Assembly: GCF_036370855.1 (NCBI RefSeq)
Contig: NC_088113.1
Location: 20,852,501 to 20,916,500, forward strand
Direction: 5' to 3'
From: Dromaius novaehollandiae
Lineage: Eukaryota; Chordata; Aves; Casuariiformes; Dromaiidae
DNA length: 64,000 bases
This document shows, piece by piece, positions 54,480 to 63,727 of the stretch (positions are counted from its first letter, which is position 1; each line of letters starts with the position of its first letter). The notes below the pieces were generated by a model. It had not been told where the DNA came from. It saw only the letters and a program-made list of their open reading frames with translations, and made no database searches. The translations under genes and the position numbers were made by a program.

Positions 54480-55186
54480 AACCTTCCCCCCCCCGGGCCT
54501 TCCCATCGCCTTCGCCCCTCGCGTGGGCGCCGAGGGAGCGCGGCACCTGCTCCGCGCCCGGATAAGGCCCTGCCGCCCCTGCCCCGGGCTCCGGGGGGAA
54601 GCGGGGAAGGGGGGAGCGCCCGCCCCGGCTCCCCCCGCCCCGCAGCCCCCGGGCACGACGCGGCGGCGGGCGGCAGCCAGCGGCCCCCGCGGCAAGATGG
54701 CCCCAGGCGCGGCGGCGAGCGGGGCTCCCCCGGGGACCGGGGCTCGGGCGGCAGCGGCGCGGCTGCCCCGGGGGGGCGGCAGGGCCGCACGTGCCCCCGC
54801 CCCGCCCCTCCCCCCGTCTCCATGGCGCACCGGGGGGGAGGGGCGCGCCCGGCCTACGCCCCCCCCCGCCCCTCGCGGCCCCGCCGCCCCCTCGCCCGGC
54901 CGCGCAGGGGAGGGGAGGCGAGGGGAGGGGGCCGCCGTGACGCCGCCCCGCTTCCGTCGGCGCCCGCTCCCGCCCCCCGCCGCACTCACCCGGTCGCCCC
55001 GGGCGCCGCCAGGCGCGGCTGCGGCCCCGGCCCCGGCGGCCCCATTGTGCGGGGCATTGTGGGAGTGACGCCGCGCTCGCGCTCCCGCTTCCGCCTCGAT
55101 GGTGGCCGCTTCCCGCTAGAGCGGCCGTTCCGGCGGGCCCCGGGGCATGCCGGGACGGCGCGGGCCCGCCTCCCTCCTCCGCCGCC
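54480..55186. promoter_or_regulatory. Bidirectional CpG-island promoter of PLAGL2 (-) and POFUT1 (+)
   Basis: A dense CpG island holds a minus-strand donor for PLAGL2 exon 1 at 54990/54989 and the POFUT1 ATG at 55187, less than 200 bp apart. Two ZNF143/THAP11-like motifs in the same orientation lie between them: GCATTGTGGGA at 55054-55064 and GCATGCCGGGA at 55145-55155. There is no TATA box. Such motifs are known to be common in divergent housekeeping promoters; function here is inference. Confidence 0.7.
54990..55080 (-). other. PLAGL2: PLAGL2 untranslated first exon (approximate)
   Basis: On the minus strand a consensus donor (ACCGG then GTGAGTGCG) ends an exon at 54990. The 5' end is not visible in sequence; about 55080 is a guess limited by the POFUT1 start. 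PLAGL2 in other vertebrates also has an untranslated first exon in a CpG island. Confidence 0.55.
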
Positions 55187-58100
55187 ATGGCGGCGCCCCC
55201 GGTCGCCGGGCTGCTGCCGCTGCTGCTGCTGCTGGCGGCGGCGGCGGGCGGCGGCGCGGGCCCCGCCTGGGACCCCGCCGGCTACCTGCTCTACTGCCCC
55301 TGCATGGGTGAGGCCTCGCCGCCGGGGCGGGCCGGGCCGGGCCGGGCCGGGGGGGGCCGCGCCGCGGGGCCCCGGCTGAGGCTGCTCTCGCCCCTCTTGC
55401 AGGCCGCTTCGGGAACCAGGCCGAGCACTTCCTGGGCGCCCTGGCCTTCGCCCGCGCCCTCAACCGCACCCTGGCCGTGCCGCCCTGGATCGAGTACCGC
55501 CACCACCGCCCGCCCTACACCAACGTGAGCCCCGCGGGGCCGGGCCGCGCCGGGGGGCGGGGAAGCGGGGGGGGGGGGCGGCGCGGGCCTCGGCGGGCTG
55601 CCGGGCCCTGCCCCGCTCCCCCGAGTGAGGGTGTTCCTGCCGTCCCCAGCTGCACGTCCCCTACGCGCAGTACTTCAGGCTGGAGCCGCTCCTCGAGTAC
55701 CACCGCGTCGTCAGCCTGGAGGAGTTCATGGAGGAGCTGGCGCCCGCCCGCTGGCCCCCCGGCAAGCGAGTGGCCTACTGCTTCGAGGCCGCAGCCCAGA
55801 GGAGCACCGACAAAAGTACTTGTCCCATGAAGGCAAGTCTCTCCTCCCTTCATCCCTGCCTCCCTCCCCAGGTGCCCAGTTTGGTTTTGCTGGTTTTAGT
55901 GGGAGGAACGACTGACTCATGGATGCTGGCATTCATCTGCGACTTTGCTTGGGAATCGTTCTCCATGGCATTCCCTTTGCTGCTTATCGCTACAGCTGAC
56001 TCTGCCCTCTTTTGAGTCAGCTTCATGCCTCTCTTTATCGCCAGATGCTTGGGGTTCGGTAAGACCGTGCAAGTAGGTGTTGTCACTTCAGAACTGGTTA
56101 TGACTGAAAGGCAAATACATCTAACAAAAAGCTAATCTGCTACTGGTTGCTACCCATTTTCTGTCCATGCTACAGTTGTCTAACTGGTTTTGAATCAACC
56201 ACCCTAAAGTGCAAGTTTGAGATCTGTAGTATTTGAAATTTTTAGGGCAGCCTTTGCATTAGTTCTCAGTAAACTTTTTTTAATGTGTTTCACCCGCTCC
56301 TTCCTATGGAGATAGTAGGCAGCAAGCAGGCAGGCTGTTATAGTCTGTGTGCTTTCTTCCTGTAGCAGAAAGAGCGCCTGCAGATCGCTTCAGTTTTACA
56401 GCCCAGGATCTCATCCGATCTGTGTTGTCAGGCTCTTTGTGTGCATCGAATGAACACCTGCCTCTCCTTTGCAGGATGGAAACCCGTTTGGTCCATTCTG
56501 GGATCAGTTCAAAGTGGATTTTGATAAGTCTGAGCTCTTCAAGGGAATTTCCTTCAGTTCCGCCTACAAGGACCATTGGATCCAAAGGTAGCAAAAAGTT
56601 GGGAAAACGTTAGCATGCCAGTCTAGGCATTTAAAATAACTCTTGAAAACAGTTGTGCCTGTCACTGTAGGGTCTTCATCATTTGGGGGGAGGAGACTGA
56701 AGTGTTTGTTTAGCAATATAATTGAAAACCTTAATGCTTTTTCCATTAAATACTGGCAGAACGGGCTCTTCCTGTGGACGATATTAGGTGTGAACTCTGT
56801 TAGGCTGATTAAATGTTAATTACCAGCTCAGAAATCAATGACTGTTTATTGACTAAACGTTTAATTACTTTTCAAAAAGATTTTGGTTCTCAGTTGCCGA
56901 TCATGAACCTTTGCAGCTTATCTTATGTTATCAGAGACACAAGTGACTTTGATCATATCAGCAGGGTTGGATGACAGAATTGCTGTAGCCTGGGATGAAA
57001 AACCTAAACTCTCATTGCTTGCTAGCTCATTACTGTACGTGTCAGATTCTTATCTTTGTGTTGTCCATCAAATGAGATTAATTCATTTGTCGTGAGGTCT
57101 GAGGTAAAAGGTGGTATCTGAGCTTTGCTTCTGTTCACATGGCATAATGATTTGGATTCATCTTGTGTAAAGTGCTGTATATTTCAGCGTGCATCATAAT
57201 TTCCATTGTAACCTTCAAAAAATCAATGTGCAGCAATTTTTGTTCAAGGTTTCAAACTTGGAATATGGAGCGAAGGATGGCATCACTTTCTGAACAGGAC
57301 TAACTAGTTACCCAGCGCTCAGGCCAGAACTCGGGTCCTGTTTTGTATGTTTGTTCTAACAGGAACAGCAGCTGAGTAGGCCTTCACTATCCTGTCCCCC
57401 AAGGTGAAAAGGAGGAAGGGCTTTTCTGCTCTGCCTTTTTTGGAGATAGGGGCTTCTAGTCCAGAACTTGTAAAGATAAAGGATGTGGATGGAGCATTGA
57501 AGACTGGGTCTAAGGCATAAAAATTGGGGGCTGAAGAAGCCATTTCCCTGGTGCGAGACATCGTTTATGATTTTTTTTTTTTTTGTAACTGTATAATACT
57601 GTTTACTGCCACAAGACTGTGTGCTCAACAGACAAGCTGAGAGCTTGTGTTCCTGTCTGTGTTTGATTCTTAGGTTTCCACCATCTGAGCACCCTGTACT
57701 TGCCTTACCTGGAGCTCCAGCCCAGTTTCCAGTCTTAGAAGAGCATCGACCTCTGCATAAGTATATTGTGTGGTCTGATGAAATGGTGAAGAAAGGAGAA
57801 GCCTATATTCATTCTCTCCTGGTTAGGCCCTACGTAGGAATCCACCTGAGGATCGGCTCAGACTGGGTACGACTGCTGCGTAATGCTCGTTGATGTAGTT
57901 CATGCAGTTGCTGTAGCCCGGCTGTCATTCTGTGCAAAAGGCTATCAAAAGAGGAACTCCCATTCTGGGAGGGAAAGGTTAAACCCAGCTCGCATTCAGT
58001 AACTCACTGTTTGAGTCTTAGAAATGCTGTTGGGATTCATATTTCAAACAGACTGTAACTCTGCCAGCAGTGCAGGGGCTTGGTACTGTTTTCTCTAGCT

Positions 58101-59661
58101 GTTGCCATTCAAACATAGTATTTTTCCTTCTTCCAATAGAAAAATGCTTGTAATATGTTAAAGGATGGGACAGCTGGGCCTCACTTCATGGCTTCACCTC
58201 AGTGTGTGGGCTATGACCGAAACACTGCTGTGTCTCTTACCATGGATATGTGCCTGCCAGACCTCAAAGAGATCAAGCGTGCTCTGAAGCTCTGGGTGAA
58301 AAAGACAGAAGCTAAATCTATTTATATTGCTACTGATTCTGAGCCCTACACCAAGGAAATACAGCAGTTCTTCCAAGGAAAGGTAAGTCTTTCAGAAACT
58401 CATTCCAGCAGGAATGCTTTAATGAAGACCTTCCTCAGCTTCTGCTTGCTGCCACAAGCAGCAGATGGTTAGCTGTGTAACGCATTTTCAGTGGAAGTGA
58501 GATTATGTTCAGCAGATAATGGGAAGTATTAACATGACCTATTGTTGAAGTAAAATTAAGACTGCCTAGTGAGTGAGTCAAAGGATTGAGCAGATGTTCG
58601 CATGCTGGTCGTCCTTTGAGATACCGAGGGAAATAGTCCTAAGGCATTTGGAACCTTGTACTAAAATGCAGATAAATAACTGGCTGCTCTGAGAACCTCA
58701 GCCTCTCTTCTCACTGGATGGATATGTGCTTAGGCAGAGTGTTTCCTGACTCCATTTCAGTTTAATCCTCTGGCTATTAGGTGTCTAAAAAGTTTCATGT
58801 CCCTTACAAGAAAGCATCCGCTATAAGCAGCAGCTGTAGTAGGTGCAATGGGAGGTGGGGAGTTGATTTTTGCAATGGGGAAAACTTTTGGGTTTAGAAA
58901 ATTAGAAAATGACATTTTGGGAGAAACACAAGTTGTGGTAACCCATGTCTATCTCTTTGGCACATGGGCTTGGCATTAGAGCTTGGCGCTTGGTGTCAAA
59001 TAAAATGACACTAGATTTAGAATAAGGGCAAATTTTAGAATAAGGGTTTAGAATAAAGCAAAATAAGGCAGTCAGGATGTAGTAAGTTATGCGGCTTTTG
59101 TAATATACCACACAGGTATGGTGTACGTATATCCACAGAAAAATATTGGCATCTTGAAGTGAATTTTGTTCATAGCAATATAAATGAAACTGTAAAACTC
59201 GTTGGAGAACTCTCCCTTTCCTAGAGGTTGAAGAGCAATACCCTGCATGGTAGTGAATTTCTCACTGAAAAAGACTTCAATTAAGATAAACGATATAAGT
59301 GACTTTCAAAAGTTTTGACTTGTTCATAGAACAGTTGTAGGGCAACTTAAGATAGGGTCCAGTCCCTTTCCTGTTGTAAATCTGTGCTCCCATTTCTAGT
59401 GTTACGCTAAGAGTTTTGGATCACAGGAGTAGATGACTGGATTAATTTACTTTCCTTATTTTCTCCCTACAGATCAAAGTTGTAAGCTTGCAGCCTGAAG
59501 TGGCCCAGATTGACTTGTACGTTCTTGGCCAGTCCGATCATTTTATTGGGAACTGTGTCTCCTCATTTACCGCCTTTGTGAAGCGAGAGCGCGATGTGCA
59601 TGGAAAACCCTCTTCGTTTTTTGGCATGGACCACCCACCAAGGTTACGGGATGAATTCTGA
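55187..59661 (+). CDS. POFUT1: POFUT1, GDP-fucose protein O-fucosyltransferase 1, complete CDS in seven exons
   Basis: Coding exons: 55187-55307, 55403-55524, 55650-55832, 56475-56587, 57674-57866, 58140-58382, 59473-59661. The product is 387 residues, against 388 in human. POFUT1 (GT65 family, ER lumen) transfers fucose from GDP-fucose to Ser/Thr in EGF repeats of Notch and related proteins. Visible parts: a Leu/Ala-rich signal peptide of about 24 residues; GDP-fucose-fold motifs [14 protein letters not shown]; an N-glycosylation site at Asn61 (NRT); the catalytic motif HLRIGSDW with Arg239; the donor-site block [17 protein letters not shown] near the end; and the C-terminal ER-retrieval signal RDEF. 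Six junctions join cleanly in frame. The donor after exon 3 is GCAAGT, not GT, so intron 3 is of the GC-AG type; all other introns are GT-AG. Exons 1-3 are very GC-rich and exons 4-7 are not. Confidence 0.96.
55833..55838 (+). other. POFUT1: Non-canonical GC splice donor of POFUT1 intron 3
   Basis: The exon ends CCC ATG AAG and is followed by GCAAGT; the acceptor is at 56473-56474. Apart from the C at position +2 it fits the donor consensus perfectly, as is usual for GC-AG introns. No GT donor nearby keeps the frame and the conserved CPMK-(D/E)GNPFG junction. Confidence 0.85.
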
Positions 59662-59893
59662 CCAAAAGAGAAACGGGCTTGATAGTTCTCAGAGCTCTGA
59701 GCTCAGTACCTTACTGAGGGACCACTCAATGTTAGCGTTGTTCTGCCGTGTGTAGAACATTCAGCCAAACTGTGGCAGACTGGTTTTCAAACCTTCGTTA
59801 CTCTTCACGGTTATTTCTAGACTGTTCTGTCTGACTTCTCAATTCTCCCATACTGCTGGCATGAGATCAGACAGAAGGGAAATTTTTTATCAT

Positions 59894-59943
59894 GTAGTTT
59901 ATAGGAAACTATAAACTACGTAGTTTATAAGCTATAGTTTATA
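59894..59943. repeat. Nested perfect inverted repeats
   Basis: GTAGTTTATAG (59894-59904), a GAAA spacer, and its exact reverse complement CTATAAACTAC (59909-59919) form an 11-bp stem. The right arm then runs into GTAGTTTATA, giving an overlapping perfect 20-bp palindrome at 59910-59929. A related TATAGTTTATA follows at 59933-59943. Confidence 0.9.
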
Positions 59944-60613
59944 TCGTTTTCCGTTCTCGTTATTTGAGATTTGTCGTAATTTGACAATTATGATCAAGCA
60001 GCTGCTCAACTTTATTTTCCTTCATTTTTTTTTCTCTTAAATCTTAATCACTTTACCTGGAGATGTTGAGAAGCTTCTTGTTGTCCAAAACTGACCATAA
60101 GTTCTCTTGAAGTGCAAAGTATTTTCAGGAAGATCGTTGTCCCTGGAAGAGAATGCAAGATAAAGCTCAGGCTTGAGAGTTAGAAGATCTGGGTTTTATC
60201 AAGTACTGCTGCTGCGTTATTAGAGCCAAATCGCCTCTGTGCCTCAGTTTCCGTTCCCCTCTAAAAAGGGGTTTAACACCTGCTTCACAGCAGTGTTGTG
60301 AGAGTAAACATTTGTGGGGCACTCTCGTAAGTGGTGCTACAGAAGTACAGTGGTGTCAGGTTGTAACATTGCCATTGCCAGTTCAGCCAGTCTTAGTACC
60401 TGTATTGACCTGGGGAAGGTGGGCTTAGAGGGATGCAGACAGGTAATTTTTCTTAGACAGTCATGAGTGGAGACTGAGGGCTTTGTAGCTGTTAATTTAA
60501 GGTGGAGGTCTATGGTAGGAATGTAACTTCTTTTTTTTTTTGAGTTAATTCTGAAATCGCCTTAGTATAGGTTGGTTTATGTCTTATCTAGGTCCACATT
60601 AATGGTTTTCTGA

Positions 60614-60632
60614 TTGTTGTTGTTGTTGTTGT
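60614..60632. repeat. TTG trinucleotide microsatellite
   Basis: Six copies of TTG downstream of POFUT1. Confidence 0.9.
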
Positions 60633-61049
60633 AAAATAATCCCTCTGACAACACAGTTGTCTGTAGGATTGGTTCCTGTTGTAGCTATGTGCGGAAAATG
60701 TTAGCTAATGGTGAAACAGTAACCACAGAAAAAAATTACCATTTGACCCAGTACAGGTTAGTGCTGGTAATAGTGATAATCCCTATCTGATAAATCTGTT
60801 TGACCAATGACTTTGGTTATTCCTATGATTTTTAAAGGCTGAGAATGGAACTTAACTGTTTACTTTTTTAAAATGGTGACTAGATAAAGCTGTGGTGGCT
60901 TCCTCTGATGCACTGTTATGGTCTACATAATGTTCTTTTAGAGCATTTACTTGGGTTTAATTCTGAATGCCTCATTTTTTCATCTCTCCCCTTGGAAGTG
61001 TTCCTGTGGCTTGAAGGAATTTGAAGGTTCAAAGGAGCAGAAGAGGCCT

Positions 61050-62659
61050 GAGTTAAGTAAGATACCTGAAGTGTCAGGGTGGCATAAACTTGTGTCTTGA
61101 TTCTTCAGTGCTGGCTTCCAGAAACGTATGAGACTCAGTTGTTGCAGGGAGTCTAGCGGTTAGTTCATCCTGTAATTGAGCGATTAGAGTTGACATTAGA
61201 TTAATGCTTTTGGCTAAAGCACAAGCAGTTTTCTGTAATTGAAGGTTACTACTGGGAGCTAGTGCAGGAACACCGGCTAGGGAGACAGCTGACAGAGACA
61301 GTTGAGACATTTTAACATGATGATGCATGGCTTGTAGCTGACTCTGTAATTGCATTGCATGTTGGGTCACCTGTTCAGCTCCTGCCAAAAGACTGGTGTG
61401 AGAAGAAACAAAGGTCCTGGGAATTCTCCCTGGTTGGCCAAATAGGTTTAACATCCTAGGGATGTTAATTCAAAGGTTAAAATAGGTGTGTGACATGTAT
61501 TCCAAAGTGCCGGTGGTAGGGCTTCTGGCCACTTAAATCCTGTTTCCTGGCAAAGCTTTGGCAATTTATTTCTCAGTGTTTGCGTTCTACATGTCTTGAT
61601 GACTGCGGGTGATAAGGAGTATGTGTTTGTGCTGTGATCCCTGAGACTTGATATAGGTGTTGTAAAAGTTGGGCAGTGAAATGACTGCCCTGGTTGTAAA
61701 TTGTCACTTCAGGGATGCCAAAACGTGGAATGATGTCTTTCGATAGGGCTTTCCCCGCTGTTTTAGCATCGGCAGTTCTGGTGCGGAATGCTTCCACCCA
61801 TCAACACAACTGATCCAGCACCACCAAAAGGTGTTTCACTCCATTTGCACCTGTGAAAAATTCTTAGACCCTGTCATTGCTGCTGGACCTCTGGGACAAT
61901 CATGTGCCTGGTTGTCCCATACATCGCAGACTGGGTCAAAGGGATTATTGCTGTCTTCCAAACGGAGCCGCAGAAACGTTAATCTTACCTGATCGAAGGA
62001 ACCCTCGGGTGGCCGGACCTGGGTGGGTGTCCCCTCCTGGGTACCTGCTGGCCCTTCCTCCTTGCAGAGCGTGGCCACGCGCTCCCTGGATAAGCCCTCA
62101 GTACCATCTAAATGTTTCCAATTATTTAAAATTTCTGGAAAAGGGGTTCCTGGCCTGATCCCACCTTGTGTGTTCCCTGTGATATCAACTGTTTTCAATG
62201 CTATTCGATGTGGAAAACCCCAAACAAGCACGTCTAGGGTGAATTCACCCAGATGCTGGCGTAGACATCTTTACTTGAGGGCTTTCCATCTCAGGCAGTC
62301 TGTGGTCCTGCCTGGGTCACCGTAAATGTTAGGAAATGTCATATGTTGGTATGACCACCTAAGTGCTTTTTGCAGGAATAGCAATCATCGACAAATCACA
62401 TGGAACAAGCACAAGGATTTATGGAGAGTTTATTTTGCCAGGCAAAATAGTGTCTCCTGCAGGAGCGGCCCCTCACTCCAGTGCAGCCTGCAATTTATAC
62501 ACAACCAGTCATCATGCATATTCAGTTGTTTCTTACAATGTTCTTCCCTAATGTGGGCAAACAAATAGACTTCAAACTCGTGACTGGTTATCTCCAATGA
62601 GGAAGCTATTAAACGTGCAGCCGTATCAGGTCATCTCTCTCTGCCACCTCGGCATAACA
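61050..62659 (-). mobile_element. Endogenous retrovirus fossil with one LTR, minus orientation
   Basis: On the minus strand, in order: an LTR (about 62659-62327), a short stretch resembling a primer-binding site of the tRNA-Trp kind (about 62.32 kb), a gag-position region (about 62.23-61.84 kb), a piece of integrase core of retroviral type (about 61.80-61.57 kb, with IPRFGIP and TPYHPQSS motifs), and an env-position region with heptad-like Leu/Gln patterns (about 61.45-61.07 kb). It is clearly broken, with at least three interruptions. Only one LTR is recognised and the left limit is approximate. Integrase motifs suggest class I (gamma/epsilon-like), but class III cannot be excluded. It looks old to middle-aged and cannot be dated without a second LTR. 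It sits antisense to POFUT1 and KIF3B. Confidence 0.75.
62327..62659 (-). mobile_element. LTR of the retroviral fossil
   Basis: About 333 bp bounded on the minus strand by TGTTA and TAACA. It has a TATAAAT box (62493-62499) and a poly(A) signal AATAAA (62429-62434) in the order expected for U3-R-U5. The U3 end is the less certain boundary. Confidence 0.6.
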
Positions 62660-62940
62660 AGGAAGTTACCAGCGTTCACGGCCCTGGTGCATCTGCACAA
62701 AATGGCGATTTTCCCAAGCAAGATGGAGGTGACCACAGTCTCCACCACGTTCAGCAGCGTTTTTCTCAGTGTGATCGTCTTGAAGGACGCTATCAGGGCT
62801 GCCTTGGTCACAAGGCGAGACAGGGCTTTTCGTCGTTATTGGGAATACTGTGTATTAAGAGAAAAACACAAAATTTTGTATTTTTTTATCAGTAAAGCAC
62901 AATGAACCTTGACTTGGTGGTCGGTAGCATTGGACTGAAA
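62660..62940. other. Unassigned interval between the fossil and the KIF3B CpG island
   Basis: Moderate GC, with no recognised gene. It might include further LTR or old repeat sequence; two ATGGCG/AAGATGG patches near 62.70-62.73 kb are too weak to call promoter sites. Confidence 0.4.
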
Positions 62941-63516
62941 TCCCTCTTTCTCCCTGGTTTGCCTGGCCCTGCCCGCGCCGGCCCTGTGCACCCTGTTAGA
63001 GGGGCAGCGGCCGCCCTGCCGCGGAGGGGGGCACCGGTAAACGTTCGCTCCCACTCGGCTGCCCTGGGGGGCTCCGGGGAGCCGCCGCGGGGCTGGGGCG
63101 GAGGCGAGCGTTGCCCGGCCGGGCCCTGCGCGGGGAGGGAGGGAGGCGGCAGCGGGCCGGGCCCGGCAGCGGCGGCTCCTTTGTTCCCCTCGCCGAGGCC
63201 CGGCCCGATGCCCCCGCGCGGCGCCGCGGCGCTTGGGCCCCCCCGGCCCGGTCCGGCTGCCCCCTTCCCCCGGCCCGGCCCGCTCCATTCGGGCACCGGG
63301 GGGGGGGGGGGGGGGGGGGCGTTGCTAGGGAAGCGGCGGCGCCCTGCCCCGCCCGGTCGCTACGGAAGTGCGCCCGTTGCCAGGGCGGCGGTCGCTAAGG
63401 AAGTGATGGCGTGGGGGCGGGCGCGCGCGTTGCCAAGGAAGTGCGCGGGGGGCGCGGGCCGGGCCCGCCCCGCCGTATCCGGTGCAGCGGGAGCGAGGCG
63501 GCCGGGCGGCGGCTCC
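62940..63516 (+). promoter_or_regulatory. KIF3B: CpG-island promoter, presumed KIF3B, with clustered X-box-like motifs
   Basis: Dense CpG island with a 22-G run at 63298-63319. It is followed by five copies of a motif of the form GTYGCYANGG: 63321-63334, 63356-63370, 63376-63389, 63391-63405 and 63429-63443. Four of the five continue into GGAAG, an ETS core; the best copy is GTTGCCAAGGAAGT. The motif resembles the X-box bound by RFX factors, which control ciliary genes. KIF3B, next in the conserved order, codes a subunit of the kinesin-II that drives intraflagellar transport. Confidence 0.65.
63298..63319. repeat. 22-base poly-G tract
   Basis: An uninterrupted run of G in the presumed KIF3B promoter, just upstream of the X-box-like cluster. 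Such runs are hard to sequence, so the length is uncertain. Confidence 0.85.
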
Positions 63517-63531
63517 ATGGTGACGGCGCAG
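63444..63531 (+). other. KIF3B: Candidate KIF3B first exon
   Basis: A consensus donor (GGCGCAG then GTGAGT) ends an exon at 63531. It contains an ATG at 63517 (MVTAQ) that does not match the known KIF3B N-terminus, so I take the exon as untranslated. The 5' end is not visible. Gene identity rests only on order and promoter type. Confidence 0.5.
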
Positions 63532-63727
63532 GTGAGTCCCGGCCTCCTGCGCGGGCGCCGCGGGCCCCTCTGCGGCCGGGGCCGGGGCCGGGGCCGGGCC
63601 GGGGGGGGCGGTGGTGCGCCGGCCCTCGCACGCGCGTGTGCGGCGGGGACACCGAGGCGGCCCCGTTGCGCGGGCCTGGGCAGCGGGGCACCGGCGCCTG
63701 CCCGCCGGCGAGGGCGCGGGGCGCCCC

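Larger units (their letters stand above)
49768..54989 (-). other. PLAGL2: PLAGL2 intron 1 (inferred)
   Basis: About 5.2 kb between the candidate acceptor at 49768 and the strong minus-strand donor at 54989. It is AT-rich, carries CR1 LINE remnants (separate entries), and becomes a CpG island from about 54.48 kb. Open frames in it are short and unrecognised. Confidence 0.55.
59662..61050 (+). other. POFUT1: POFUT1 3' UTR and flank
   Basis: AT-rich non-coding DNA after the stop. No clean AATAAA was found, so the transcript end is not placed. It contains a nested palindrome at 59894-59943 and a TTG triplet repeat at about 60.61 kb. Confidence 0.5.

Noticed and set aside
63517-63531. ATG at 63517 as the KIF3B start
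   Set aside because: MVTAQ does not match the known KIF3B N-terminus, and first exons of this gene are untranslated elsewhere. It is more likely an upstream ATG.
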